Numbered from the stretch's first letter, positions 7,595 through 16,795 are shown. The stretch: DNA of 64,000 nucleotides from Helicobacter_B zhangjianzhongii (GCF_030249855.1 NZ_JANURN010000007.1:1-64000); one strand, 5' to 3'. Notes: generated by a model from the sequence alone, not told the origin. Program-made: numbers and translations.

Positions 7595-9711
7595 GATTTG
7601 GATTCTATGGTGCTTTGGGATCTTTTTATGTGTGAGCCTTTCATTGTGCGCATAGCATTTGCTAGGGCAAGTAGGGCTACTCCCACATCGCCAAAGACCG
7701 CTTCCCAGATACTTGCCACCCCCAAAATCCCTAAAATGATAAATAATCCCTTTATCCCAAGTGCCATTATGATATTTTCATAAATGATTATTTTTGTCTT
7801 TTTGGCGATTTTGATAGCTTGCAAGAGAGAATCTAGCGAGTTATTTAGCACGATCATATCAGCCTTTTGCCGTGAGAGATCGCTCCCCCCACCCATAGCG
7901 ATCCCCACATCAGCAAGGGCTAGTGTGGGGGCATCATTGATCCCATCGCCCACAAAGCCGACCTTGCCTTTTTGCTCTGCTTTTAGCTTTTCAAAATACG
8001 CTGCTTTATCTTGTGGAAGCAGCTGGCTGTGATAAGCGATACCAAGCTGCTCTCCTACGATTTTGCAAGGATACTCGCCATCGCCACTTAGCATAATAGG
8101 CGTGATGTGCAGCTGCTTTAGCTCATCTATCACGCGTTTAGATTCTACCTTAAGCGTATCGGCGATGATGATATAGCCTAGATAGTCCTTATCTACGCTG
8201 ATATGCACGATTGTGCCATCAATATCGCAATGGTTATGTGGGATAGAAAATTTATGCAAGATTTTGTCATTACCAGCGATAATCTCCCTATGATCGCATA
8301 CAGCACGCACGCCAAGCCCGGAGAATTCTTCAAACTCGCTGATATGATGCGTGTGGGCTAAATCCATATAGGCTTGCTTGATAGATTGGGCTATGGGGTG
8401 AGTGGATAGGTCTTGCGCACAAGCAGCAAAGCCTAGAATCCGCTCTTTGCTTACGCCATTTTCTGGGACAATATCCACTACCTTAAAGCTACCTTCTGTA
8501 AGCGTGCCTGTCTTGTCAAAGCCTAGCATACTAAGCTGACTTAGGGCTTCTAGGTAGCTTGAGCCTTTTAGCAAGACACCTACCTTAGAGCTTGCCACAA
8601 TCCCCCCAAAATACCCAAGCGGCACAGAGATCACAAGCGCGCAAGGGCAGCTTACCATAAGCACTACAATCGCGCGATACACCCAATCATAAAGATTTGC
8701 ACTATATCCACCGCTTGCAAAAAGTGGTGGCACAAGAGCAATGCACAAAGCGGCAAAAAACACAATAGGTGTGTAATATCTCGCAAAAGAGGTGATAAAG
8801 CTCTCTGTCTTTGCCTTTTTTGCCGTGGCATTTTCGATAAGCTCGGTGATTTTGGCGATTTGGCTTGTCGCATAAGGGCGGATCGCACGCATTGTCGCTG
8901 GGCTACTTAGCGTGATAGATCCTGCTAGGATCTGTGTATTTTGTGTGATTGTAAGCGGTAGAGACTCTCCGCTAATGGCACTTGTATCAAAGCTAGCTAT
9001 CTCATCAAGTAGCACGCAATCCACCGGCACGACTTCTCCAGCTAGCACGATGATTTCATCGCCCACTACAAGATCTTTAGCTGCGATGTCAATAGTTTTT
9101 CCATTGTGGATTTTATGGGCTTGTGGTGGGGTGAGATTGGCTAGGGCATTGATAGAATCCATACCCTTGCGCAAGCTTGCATTTTGCAAATACTCCCCTA
9201 CGGAAAAAAATAGCATAATCCCGACTGCCTCTTCACTCGCGCCGATGATAAATGCCGCGATTGATGCCACGATCATCAGCACATTTTCATCAAAAAACTC
9301 CTTGCGCTTGGCATTGGCATAGGCGCGCTTGAATACTTCTTTGCCTGCGATCACATAGAGCGCGATATGCAGCAGCGATAGTGCGCTGCTAAGTGATTCA
9401 GCGCGTGTTTGCAGGAGATATTCTAGGGCAAGAGAGCTAAGGAATATGATGATTAGCCCTAGTAGTAATGCTAGCTCTTTGGTCCAAATTTTGCGCTTAG
9501 GCTGCCTGTCTTCTTGGCGCGATATGCGCACTTGTGGCTCTACTTGCGCGATGATGTCTTGGAGCTTTTGCATATTGGCACAATCAGTTAGTAGCGTGCT
9601 TGTGGTGAAGTTGATCTGTGCGTGTGCTATGCCTTGGCTCTTGCGCAAAGTGGATTCTAGTTTAGCCGCGCAATTTGGGCAGTCAAGATTGTCTAAATGA
9701 AATTGTTGCAT
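7588..9711 (-). CDS. cadA: CadA-type Zn/Cd/Co-transporting P1B ATPase
   Basis: 707 residues. Exports divalent soft metal ions. An N-terminal heavy-metal-associated domain carries LDCPNC (Cys11, Cys14). About eight membrane helices follow, with the ion-site motif SCPCALVISVP (Cys355-Pro-Cys357) typical of the Zn/Cd group rather than copper pumps. Also seen are the actuator loop SGES near residue 248, the phosphorylation site DKTGTLTEG (Asp399) and the hinge GDGINDAP near residue 590. The dispersed repeat overlaps the N-terminal domain, where it is read as LEST. The gene stands alone, between convergent ftsZ and the upstream rnpB, which runs the same way. H. pylori CadA is needed for metal resistance and urease activity. 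Confidence 0.93.
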   Translation of the reverse strand: MQQFHLDNLDCPNCAAKLESTLRKSQGIAHAQINFTTSTLLTDCANMQKLQDIIAQVEPQVRISRQEDRQPKRKIWTKELALLLGLIIIFLSSLALEYLLQTRAESLSSALSLLHIALYVIAGKEVFKRAYANAKRKEFFDENVLMIVASIAAFIIGASEEAVGIMLFFSVGEYLQNASLRKGMDSINALANLTPPQAHKIHNGKTIDIAAKDLVVGDEIIVLAGEVVPVDCVLLDEIASFDTSAISGESLPLTITQNTQILAGSITLSSPATMRAIRPYATSQIAKITELIENATAKKAKTESFITSFARYYTPIVFFAALCIALVPPLFASGGYSANLYDWVYRAIVVLMVSCPCALVISVPLGYFGGIVASSKVGVLLKGSSYLEALSQLSMLGFDKTGTLTEGSFKVVDIVPENGVSKERILGFAACAQDLSTHPIAQSIKQAYMDLAHTHHISEFEEFSGLGVRAVCDHREIIAGNDKILHKFSIPHNHCDIDGTIVHISVDKDYLGYIIIADTLKVESKRVIDELKQLHITPIMLSGDGEYPCKIVGEQLGIAYHSQLLPQDKAAYFEKLKAEQKGKVGFVGDGINDAPTLALADVGIAMGGGSDLSRQKADMIVLNNSLDSLLQAIKIAKKTKIIIYENIIMALGIKGLFIILGILGVASIWEAVFGDVGVALLALANAMRTMKGSHIKRSQSTIESKSH
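9647..9660 (+). repeat. Dispersed repeat copy inside cadA
   Basis: AAAGTGGATTCTAG lies in the N-terminal coding part of cadA and reads as LEST on the coding strand. The residues fit the domain, so this may be a chance or adapted match, not an insertion. Confidence 0.7.
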
Positions 9712-9768
9712 AGATGATACCTAGATGTGATTTAGCGAAGTGTAGCGCGTAAAGGTAATGTTTGCGTA

Positions 9769-10117
9769 AGGCTGGCTTAGTATAAGCCGAGTTCTGTCAA
9801 GGGTGGCTATTTATCTGGGATATATTTCACAATATACCTCAAGCAAAGAGCAAAGATTAAGACATTTACCACGCTCTTTTTGCTACGGATTGGGTTTGCA
9901 TAGCGAGTCTAATTACTTAGAATCCGGTGGGCTCTTACCCCACCTTTTCACCCTTACCAAAAGTGGATTCTAGGGACTAGAATCCACTTTTGGCGGTTCT
10001 TTTCTGTTGCACTTTCCCTTAGGTCGCCCTAGCCATTTGTTAAATGGAATCCTGTCTTTGTAGCTCGGACTTTCCTCTCTCTAAGGCTAGAGAGCAGCCA
10101 CCACCAAACCAGCCTAT
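9769..10117 (-). ncRNA. rnpB: RNase P RNA (bacterial type A)
   Basis: The catalytic RNA that trims tRNA 5' leaders. On the minus strand the 5' region carries the conserved GAGGAAAGTCCGAGCTAC, followed by CAACAGAAAAGAACCGCC, GGTAAGGGTGAAAAGGTG and GGTAAGAGCCCACCGG, and the 3' region has GACAGAACTCGGCTTATA. The two ends (GGCTGGTTTGG and CTAAGCCAGCC) pair as helix P1. Ends are set from P1 and from TATAAT just upstream. Length is about 350 nt, as expected. The P12 helix is entirely formed by an inverted pair of the dispersed repeat. Confidence 0.95.
9957..9993. repeat. Inverted pair of the dispersed repeat forming P12 of RNase P RNA
   Basis: CCAAAAGTGGATTCTAG (9957-9973) and its exact complement (9977-9993) flank a 3-base loop, giving a perfect 17-bp hairpin. 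It lies between the conserved ACCGCC and GGTAAGGGTGAAA segments, which bracket helix P12 in type A RNase P RNAs. Confidence 0.92.
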
Positions 10118-10120
10118 TGC

Positions 10121-10126
10121 ATTATA
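10121..10126 (-). promoter_or_regulatory. -10 box of rnpB
   Basis: On the minus strand this reads TATAAT and ends a few bases before the predicted 5' end of RNase P RNA. The -35 region (TATCAA, 17 bases further upstream) is weak. Confidence 0.65.
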
Positions 10127-10253
10127 GCAAATCCACAATATGCTTGATATATCTCCTTGTTAAGCATATCAATTTGTGAAATTAGAATCTAGAATCCACA
10201 TTTATCATAGCTGGCAAATGCGCTACAATACTCACAAAGATATAGGAGATTGT

Positions 10254-11456
10254 ATGCGAGTATGTTTGGGGCTGTTGTGTGCTATTAGCGTGTGCTTTGG
10301 TGTGAATGTGCCTAAAGATGATCCCATAGATAGCGTAGCCTTAGAGTCTAAGGGGCAAATAGCTCCAGAGCAGCTCATTATCATTACGCACAAAAGCCCC
10401 ACGCGATCGATGTTTGATCTGCGTGCTTCCTTGGGCTTTGACTCCTATCTTGATAACTTAGAGGGCGAGAATGTGCTTTGGGCTACGCGCACACTCTATG
10501 CTCTGCGACTTAGCCCAGAGATAGGAGTTGGGATCAATGCCAAGCACGCAGTGATGTTTGGGGGCTTTGTGCTGCAAAATATGGGCGCAGCTACTTTCCC
10601 TACAAAGGCACATATTAGCGCGTATTATGCTTACAGAGATCAGGATTTTAGCGCATTTATGGGGATTTTCCCGCGTAAAAATTTGATCGGCACTTATCCG
10701 CTTAGCTTTTTTCGTCCGGATTTTTTGTTTTTCTCGCCAAATATCAATGGGCTAGCCCTAAGTGCACACACAAAAGGCGTGGTGCTGGCGTTAAATGGGG
10801 AGTTTGTGTTTGATTGGTATGGAGGGGATTTAAGCAAGCGGTATGATGAGTTTTACGCCCTAGCACACGCGTCCATTGTAGCCTTTAGTGCTGTGAGCTT
10901 GCGTGCAAATGTGGCACTCTATCACATCAAAAATGAAGAGCTACTTAGTGCTGATGGGAGTAAAAATCCAGCCAATCCACTCCTGCCTAATACGCAGCTT
11001 TTAGACAAGATTTTGTATGAAGTGGCTTTGGGGGTGGATTTTGCTAAGATCGTGCAAAAAGAGAGCTTGCAAAAAGCCGAGATAGCTCTAGCAGCTTTGG
11101 GGAGCTTAGAGCGCAAGAGACAGGCTAGCGGACTTGGGGATTTCTACAATGGCAGTGGAGGAGAGCTTCGGGCAAGATTGCAGTATAAGGGCTTTGGGCT
11201 AGAAGAGAGCTACTATTTTGGCAAGCCACAAATGCAGTATTTCGCGGAGTATGGGGAGAGCGTGTATAATGGACTGCCCTTTTATCACGCGCGATCATTG
11301 AATCGTATCAATGCCTACTATGAGTATAGAAATGATTTTTTGCGGCTTAATGTGGGGTTTGCATTTTATCACTTTGATAGGCAATTCGCGCTATCTCAAA
11401 TGCTCACTCTCACGCTAGATACGCAAAAGATTTTTACAAGCAAGCCTAGAATCTAG
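10254..11456 (+). CDS. Putative outer-membrane beta-barrel protein
   Basis: 400 residues from ATG 10254, chosen because TAGGAG lies just upstream and a clean signal peptide follows (MRVCLGLLCAISVCFG). In-frame sequence extends 26 codons further upstream but has no ribosome site. The mature part is rich in short amphipathic strands with alternating aromatic residues (HISAYYAYRDQDFSAFMGIF, INAYYEYRNDFLRLNVGFAF), as in bacterial outer-membrane barrels. I do not recognise a specific family. It stands alone, upstream of flavodoxin. A porin-like or structural role is inferred from strand pattern only. Confidence 0.6.
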   Translation: MRVCLGLLCAISVCFGVNVPKDDPIDSVALESKGQIAPEQLIIITHKSPTRSMFDLRASLGFDSYLDNLEGENVLWATRTLYALRLSPEIGVGINAKHAVMFGGFVLQNMGAATFPTKAHISAYYAYRDQDFSAFMGIFPRKNLIGTYPLSFFRPDFLFFSPNINGLALSAHTKGVVLALNGEFVFDWYGGDLSKRYDEFYALAHASIVAFSAVSLRANVALYHIKNEELLSADGSKNPANPLLPNTQLLDKILYEVALGVDFAKIVQKESLQKAEIALAALGSLERKRQASGLGDFYNGSGGELRARLQYKGFGLEESYYFGKPQMQYFAEYGESVYNGLPFYHARSLNRINAYYEYRNDFLRLNVGFAFYHFDRQFALSQMLTLTLDTQKIFTSKPRI

Positions 11457-11529
11457 TGTGGATTCTTATTGCGCTGTTTAAACAAATTTGGCATATTTAG
11501 CTTTCAATTTCTTAAGAAAGGACATAGTA

Positions 11530-12027
11530 ATGGAAAAGGTTGGAATTTTTTATGGTAGCGATGGCGGTAATTCAAAAAACGCAGCAGAGCAAGTCGCAGC
11601 AGAGCTTGGCAATGCAGAGCTTATCGATGTAGCAAGTGCGAGCAAAGATCAGCTTGCATCATTTAAGAATCTTATCCTTGTTACACCTACTTATGGTAGT
11701 GGTGATTTGCAAACTGATTGGGAAGACTTCTTAGATTCTCTAAGTGGCGGTGATTTTGCCGGAAAAGTTGTAGGGCTTGTAGGGCTTGGTGATCAAGATA
11801 CTTACTCTGATACATTCTGTGATGGGATCTCTCATATCTACAACAAAGCAAAAGATAGTGCTACAATCGTAGGGCAAACTGCAACAGATGGATATGAATT
11901 CTCTGATTCTCAATCTGTTGTTGATGGCAAGTTTGTGGGCTTGGCTCTTGATGAAGATAATCAAGATGACAAAACAGCTGAGAGAATCAAAGCGTGGGTT
12001 GCTGATATTAAAGGTAAGCTTGCATAG
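11530..12027 (+). CDS. fldA: Flavodoxin
   Basis: 165 residues from ATG 11530, with AAAGGA upstream. The upstream in-frame codons are rejected because family alignment starts at MEKVGIFYGS. The FMN phosphate loop YGSDGGNSKNAA is at residues 8-19. The long-chain flavodoxin features are present: TYGSGDLQTDWEDF, then GLGDQDTYSDTFCDG. In Helicobacter this small electron carrier accepts electrons from pyruvate:flavodoxin oxidoreductase and is essential in H. pylori. The gene is a single unit with its own terminator. Confidence 0.96.
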   Translation: MEKVGIFYGSDGGNSKNAAEQVAAELGNAELIDVASASKDQLASFKNLILVTPTYGSGDLQTDWEDFLDSLSGGDFAGKVVGLVGLGDQDTYSDTFCDGISHIYNKAKDSATIVGQTATDGYEFSDSQSVVDGKFVGLALDEDNQDDKTAERIKAWVADIKGKLA

Positions 12028-12034
12028 ATTCTTA

Positions 12035-12066
12035 CAGGGCGCAAGCCCTGCTTCTTTCTTTTATTT
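12035..12066 (+). terminator. Rho-independent terminator of fldA
   Basis: A perfect stem CAGGGC / GCCCTG with a GCAA tetraloop (12035-12050) is followed by a T-rich run, CTTCTTTCTTTTATTTC. It begins 8 bases after the flavodoxin stop. Confidence 0.85.
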
Positions 12067-12093
12067 CTCTATATTCTAATCTTTTTTCTAGTG

Positions 12094-12099
12094 TATAAT
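12094..12099 (+). promoter_or_regulatory. Candidate -10 box of the dicarboxylate symporter gene
   Basis: TATAAT lies 35 bases before the symporter start, in the space after the fldA terminator. Confidence 0.5.
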
Positions 12100-12133
12100 T
12101 TAGCCTACTAATCTTATTGCTACAAGGTGTATT

Positions 12134-13516
12134 ATGAGAAAACATCGCCACTCTCCTATACATCATAGGTTTTTAAAGAGTCTTGTGTTTTGGGTGTTGC
12201 TTGGGCTTGTGCTTGGCGTGGTATTTGGGATCATCGGGAATTTACACCATAGCCACCCAAATGCTGTGGTAACATTTTTCTATCACTTCTGTATAGAGTC
12301 TAAATCCTACACCTTTGACCCGTTTATCAAAGGGCTAAAGCTTCTTATGGGTCCTATTATATTTTTGACCATTATTACAGGGATCATCCGCCTTGAAGAC
12401 TTGAAGACACTAGGTGGGCTTGGGCTAAAGACACTTATTTATTTTGAAGTTGTTAGCACATTTGCGCTTGTGATTGGCGTGGTGTTTGGCGAGGTGCTAA
12501 AGCCAGGACACGGAATGCACCTTGATGTAGCCAGCCTTGATGCCCAGAGTGTAGAGGGCTATATCGCTCAAGGTGCGAGCAATCAAGCCCAGAGTGTAGG
12601 TGAAGAAATCTATCACATTCTATTAAGCGCGATTCCACACGACCCTATCACGCCATTTGTCGAGGGGAAGACATTGCAGGTGCTAGTAATGGCATTGATC
12701 GTGGCTATCTTGCTCTCTTTTGCAGCACCTAGCTTTAAAGAAAAATGCTTGAAATATTTTGAGAGTATGCAAGAGACATTTTTCAAAGTGCTAACGATTT
12801 TGATCTGGTATAGCCCGCTAGCGACCTTTGGGGCTATGGCATATCTTATCGCGCATTTTGGGTTTAGCTCCATTGGCGGAATGATTATGCTGCTGCTGAC
12901 TATGGCATTATCGATTTTGGCGTTTATTTTTGTGGTGCTTGGGATCATTTGCAAAATCGGTGGGATCAATATCTTTAAGCTTATGCGCTTTATTTATGCA
13001 GAAGTGCTTGTGGTATTTGCCACCTCTAGTAGCGAGACGGCTCTAGCCCCGCTTATGCGTAAGCTTGAGCGTGCTGGGGTGCAGAAAGCAAGTGTAGGGC
13101 TGATTATGCCAACAGGCTATAGCTTCAATCTTGATGCGACAAATATTTATCTAAGTCTAGCGGTGATATTTCTCTCTCAAGCCTTTGATATTCACATTAG
13201 CTTTGTGCAGACGATGACGCTTATACTTATTTTGATGATTTCATCAAAGGGTGCGGTTGGTGTTACAGGCAGTGGCTTTATCGTCCTAGCGGGCACGCTT
13301 GCGGCACTAACGACAGCCGATGGTAGCCAGCTTATCCCAGCAGTGAGTGTGGCAGCGATACTTGGGATTGATAAATTCCTAAGTGAGATGCGTGCGGTTG
13401 GGAATCTATGTGGCAATGTGATTGCTTGTGTGATGGTGAGCATTTGGGATAAGCGTATAGACAAGGAGCGTTTCCTCTATGCGCTTGATCACCCAGAAGA
13501 GTTCAAAGTCGTATAG
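12134..13516 (+). CDS. Dicarboxylate/amino acid:cation symporter (DAACS family, DctA/GltP-like)
   Basis: 460 residues with eight or more hydrophobic segments. Near residue 300 is the serine-rich motif ATSSSETALAP, matching the re-entrant hairpin of glutamate/C4-dicarboxylate carriers. The substrate-site stretch MPTGYSFNLDATNIYLS and the second hairpin SSKGAVGVTGSGF follow. The family takes up C4-dicarboxylates, glutamate or aspartate with Na+ or H+. The sequence does not settle the exact substrate. Proteins of this family starting with a basic, histidine-rich segment (MRKHRHSPIHH) are usual. Single gene, followed by a terminator shared with dld. Confidence 0.88.
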   Translation: MRKHRHSPIHHRFLKSLVFWVLLGLVLGVVFGIIGNLHHSHPNAVVTFFYHFCIESKSYTFDPFIKGLKLLMGPIIFLTIITGIIRLEDLKTLGGLGLKTLIYFEVVSTFALVIGVVFGEVLKPGHGMHLDVASLDAQSVEGYIAQGASNQAQSVGEEIYHILLSAIPHDPITPFVEGKTLQVLVMALIVAILLSFAAPSFKEKCLKYFESMQETFFKVLTILIWYSPLATFGAMAYLIAHFGFSSIGGMIMLLLTMALSILAFIFVVLGIICKIGGINIFKLMRFIYAEVLVVFATSSSETALAPLMRKLERAGVQKASVGLIMPTGYSFNLDATNIYLSLAVIFLSQAFDIHISFVQTMTLILILMISSKGAVGVTGSGFIVLAGTLAALTTADGSQLIPAVSVAAILGIDKFLSEMRAVGNLCGNVIACVMVSIWDKRIDKERFLYALDHPEEFKVV

Positions 13517-13554
13517 ATTCTACAAGCTTCATAGAATCTGCGTGTAGAATCTAT
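13513..13554. terminator. Inverted repeat between convergent symporter gene and dld
   Basis: ATAGATTCTACA (13513-13524) pairs perfectly with TGTAGAATCTAT (13543-13554) over 12 bp with an 18-base loop. It lies between two convergent genes and overlaps the symporter stop codon. Likely a bidirectional terminator, though without a strong T-tract. Confidence 0.6.
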
Positions 13555-13560
13555 GAGTGC

Positions 13561-16500
13561 TTACTTATCTCCGCTTGCGCTCACAGAATCCACAAGATAG
13601 AGTAGATTCTGCCAAGTGATGTTTGTTTTGTCATTTAGCCCTATTTCACAAGTGCTAGAGCTTGAAAAGCCAAGGCGTAATTTTCTATCTTTATAAAACT
13701 CACTTAGCTCCCGCAATGCTGAAGCATTTAGCTCACTGCAAATAAAGCCCTTATTCCCTGCAAAGCCGCAACACTGCGTTTTAGAATGTATAATGACTTC
13801 GCCATTCGTGCAAGTTTTGGCAATGGATTCTAGAGACTTATCCCATTTGCCTTTTCTTGTCGCACACATCGCATAAAGCGCAATATCTTCATCTAAAGGC
13901 GTGATAGTAAGCCTTGGCAAAAGAGTAGATTCTATAAACTCTGGCATATCTAAAATAGTGAGCGTAGAATCTAGCTCTTGTAATCCGCTTTTTAGCTCAT
14001 AGCTACACGCGCTATGATCACATACGATGTGGATTTGCTCTACACCCTTGCTTTGCAGCTCTTTCACACTAGAATCTAATGCCCTATACACTTCTTTGCG
14101 TTTAAGCTCCGCACTTTGCGGATAGTCTTTATACGCCTTGCCGCAGCAAAGATTACTAAGATTTTGCGGATATACTACGCTCACACCAGCCTTTTTACAC
14201 AAGGATTCAAAGACTTCTTGCAAAGCTCTTGTATCTTTCAAGCTTGATTGTGGAGCAAAGGAGCGGTTGATACAGGTGCTAAAGTATATGACAGATACTT
14301 GGCTAGATTGTGCGCCATTATCCCACGCATTGCTTTGCTCACGCAAAGGCGTGGGTCTTGCCCGCTGCGGCAAAGCCACGCGTGCGCCTAAAGCTTCATT
14401 ACGACAAGCGTGATGAGAGTGGCTAAAGTTTTTAGATTCTAGTCTGTAGGCATTTGCCCTAGGTAATGAGCGTGGGATATAGGGCAGGAATTTTATCTTT
14501 TTGCTTAAAGCACTGAGCGTATTTTTGCCAAAGATTGCAAAGCCAAAGTTTGCAATATGTAAGCCCCCTTTAGCAAGGCTAAGTGTGGAGCTAAAGTGCT
14601 TGGCAGTTTGAGTTGCTATGAAGCGAGAGACTGCGCCCTTTGTGCTAGGGCTTAGCTTTTGTGCGATTTTAGCACTATCAATTTCTAGCGGACAGGAGAG
14701 AGAGCACATAGAGCAGGTGGCACAGGTTTCGATGCCAAAATATTGATAACCTCGCTTCAACTCTTCTAATATTTCTTGCGTTGGCTTTTGCGTGCTTTTG
14801 GTAGATTCTGCTAATAAGGCTTCCAGCCTTGCGATTTCTTTTCGCACCGCTATTCTCTGCCTTGGTGTCAAAGTTAGCTCTCTGCTAGGGCAAACCTTTT
14901 CGCAAAATCCACATTCCATACATTGATTGATAAAGTCCTCTACCTCGCTGCTTTGCTTGAGATTTTGCGTGTGGATTTGGGGATTATCGCTGATGATGAC
15001 ATCAGGATTGATAAGGGCGTGTGGGTCAAAAATCTCTTTTATCCTGCGATTTATAGCATACGCTTTAGCTCCCCACTCTTTTTCCACAAATGGCGCTATC
15101 ATACGCCCTGTGCCGTGCTCCGCCTTTGTGCTACCCTGCAAGGAGATAACAGAATCTACCATCGCTTCCATAAATTCCGCAAACGCTTGACTCTCCTTTT
15201 CATCATTGAGATTTGGCGTGATGATAAAATGCACATTCCCACTCAATGCGTGTCCAAAGATAATGCCTTGAAAGTTAAACCTATCAAAAAGCTTGGTAAT
15301 GGATTCTATGCCTTGTGCGAAAGTGTGGATAGGGAAGCAAATATCTTCAGTGATGACAATGCTCCCACTTGGGCGAGTCCCAGCCGCTAAGGGCAAAAGG
15401 GCTTTGCGGATTTTCCACCACGATGCCATAAGCTTTTCATCACTGCTAAAATGCACGCCAAAAAGGCTTGGCACAGATTCTAGCTCTTTACTTATATAAG
15501 CGATTTTAGAATCTAGCTCTTTTTGTGTGCTAGATTCTAACTGCACCAAAATCGCACACGCCCCGCTTTCTATTTGCCCTAGCTCAAGCGGTGCGTTTTC
15601 CAAGCTTTTAGCAGAATCCAAACACGCATAGTCCATAATCTCTGCTGCACTCACAAGGCTTTCATTATGCGCTAGAATCTCCACCGCCTTTGCCCCAAGA
15701 GCTAAATCTTTGTAGAAAAGCAGGGCACACGCTTTGTAAGCATAGTCTTCTACGCATTCATACTCTACTTGAGAGACAAAGCCCAAAGTCCCTTCCGCAC
15801 CGATAAAAAGATGATTTACAATATCTTTTATCTCGCTAAAATCTAGCAGGGCATTGATACTATAACCGGTTGTATTTTTGATAGCAAACTTTCGCTTGAT
15901 AAGCTCACATAATTCTTTATCTTGCAGAATCTCTTCCCTTAGGGCTAGAAGTGCATCTGCCTTATCTTTGTGCTTTTGTAAAAAGGATTCTATGCTTTCA
16001 CTAGGCTTAGCATTCTTACTTGTATCAAGGATCGTGCCATCAAATAGGATAAATCGCGCGGATTTTATGGTGTTATAGCTATTTTGCTTCACCCCACAGC
16101 ACATACCGCTAGAGTTGTTTGAAAAGATTCCACCAATCATTGCATTATTGATAGTAGCGGGGTCTGGTCCTATCTTTTTGCCATAGGGCTTTAAGGCTTC
16201 ATTTGCTTCTACCCCAATCACCCCACAGCCGCATTTTATGCTCTCCGCATTCCCCACGATCTCAATATCCTGCCAAAACGCATTTGCTAAGACAAGCACA
16301 GAGTCACTACACGCCTGCCCACTTAGACTAGTCCCTGCTGCTCTAAAGGTAAGCGGGGTGTTGTGCTTTTGACTAAGTGTAAAAAGCGTGATAATCTCAC
16401 TCTCATTTATGGCTCTAATCACAACGCGTGGCACATACGCATAGCAAGAAGCATCAATCCCATAAGCAAAGCGGCGGAGATAATCTGTGTAGATTCTATC

Positions 16501-16563
16501 CTTAAATATTTCCTTTGCTTCAGCGATAAAGCCTTCAAAGTCTGGATTCTTGCGATTATGCAT
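13561..16563 (-). CDS. dld: FAD-linked D-lactate dehydrogenase with Fe-S and CCG domains (Dld/GlcD-GlcF fusion type)
   Basis: 1000 residues. An N-terminal FAD-binding PCMH domain (TFRAAGTSLSGQACSDSVLV, IGPDPATINNAMIGGIFSNN) is followed by the FAD-oxidase C-terminal domain (GHALSGNVHFIITP, KAEHGTGRM). Two 4Fe-4S motifs follow (CMECGFCEKVCPSRELTLTP and CATCSMCSLSCPLE), then two CCG-type cysteine domains (NLCCGKAYKDYP, TQCCGFAGNKGF). This layout is that of respiratory D-lactate dehydrogenases of Campylobacterota, feeding electrons to quinone. A GC-rich, low-conservation linker (about residues 700-745) separates the Fe-S and CCG parts and contains repeat-like DNA. The terminal stop lies beside a shared terminator. 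Confidence 0.9.
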   Translation of the reverse strand: MHNRKNPDFEGFIAEAKEIFKDRIYTDYLRRFAYGIDASCYAYVPRVVIRAINESEIITLFTLSQKHNTPLTFRAAGTSLSGQACSDSVLVLANAFWQDIEIVGNAESIKCGCGVIGVEANEALKPYGKKIGPDPATINNAMIGGIFSNNSSGMCCGVKQNSYNTIKSARFILFDGTILDTSKNAKPSESIESFLQKHKDKADALLALREEILQDKELCELIKRKFAIKNTTGYSINALLDFSEIKDIVNHLFIGAEGTLGFVSQVEYECVEDYAYKACALLFYKDLALGAKAVEILAHNESLVSAAEIMDYACLDSAKSLENAPLELGQIESGACAILVQLESSTQKELDSKIAYISKELESVPSLFGVHFSSDEKLMASWWKIRKALLPLAAGTRPSGSIVITEDICFPIHTFAQGIESITKLFDRFNFQGIIFGHALSGNVHFIITPNLNDEKESQAFAEFMEAMVDSVISLQGSTKAEHGTGRMIAPFVEKEWGAKAYAINRRIKEIFDPHALINPDVIISDNPQIHTQNLKQSSEVEDFINQCMECGFCEKVCPSRELTLTPRQRIAVRKEIARLEALLAESTKSTQKPTQEILEELKRGYQYFGIETCATCSMCSLSCPLEIDSAKIAQKLSPSTKGAVSRFIATQTAKHFSSTLSLAKGGLHIANFGFAIFGKNTLSALSKKIKFLPYIPRSLPRANAYRLESKNFSHSHHACRNEALGARVALPQRARPTPLREQSNAWDNGAQSSQVSVIYFSTCINRSFAPQSSLKDTRALQEVFESLCKKAGVSVVYPQNLSNLCCGKAYKDYPQSAELKRKEVYRALDSSVKELQSKGVEQIHIVCDHSACSYELKSGLQELDSTLTILDMPEFIESTLLPRLTITPLDEDIALYAMCATRKGKWDKSLESIAKTCTNGEVIIHSKTQCCGFAGNKGFICSELNASALRELSEFYKDRKLRLGFSSSSTCEIGLNDKTNITWQNLLYLVDSVSASGDK

Positions 16564-16677
16564 ACTATCTCCTTTGCAGATTGGAAGTATGTATTGTATC
16601 TAAATCACCTAGCAAGCTATGTGCTTTAGCGGGTGTGGTCATAGGCTGATTTTGGGCAAGTGGGCTATCGTATGTGC

Positions 16678-16706
16678 TTGACTTTTTAGGGCTTTTGGCG
16701 TATAAT
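16678..16706 (+). promoter_or_regulatory. Sigma-70 promoter of tRNA-Met
   Basis: TTGACT (16678-16683) and TATAAT (16701-16706) are separated by exactly 17 bases and lie 11 bases before the tRNA. This is the best consensus promoter in the window. Confidence 0.85.
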
Positions 16707-16717
16707 CGCGCCTTTGT

Positions 16718-16795
16718 GTCAGGGTAGCTCAGCTGGTTTAGAGCGCTGGTCTCATAAGCCGGAGGTCGGGGGTTCAAGTCCCCCCCTTGACACCA
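16718..16795 (+). tRNA. tRNA-Met (anticodon CAT)
   Basis: Full cloverleaf: acceptor GTCAGGG pairs with CCTTGAC (one G-U), D arm TAGCTCAGCTGGTTTAGAGC, anticodon loop CTCATAA, T arm GGGGGTTCAAGTCCCCC, discriminator A, and CCA encoded at 16793-16795. G1-C72 pairs and the anticodon stem lacks three G-C pairs, so it is not the initiator. A CAT anticodon could also mark tRNA-Ile2 (modified to lysidine), but the body fits elongator Met better. Confidence 0.92.

Noticed and set aside
11457..11480. Terminator after the outer-membrane protein (AGAATC / GATTCT)
   Set aside because: The stem is only about 6 bp, made of words very common in this genome, and lacks a T-tract.
14923..15390. 155-codon frame antisense to dld
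   Set aside because: Lies fully within the well-supported dld gene on the other strand.
16718..16795. tRNA-Met as an integration site of a mobile island
   Set aside because: No integrase, no duplicated tRNA end, and the neighbours are ordinary genes.
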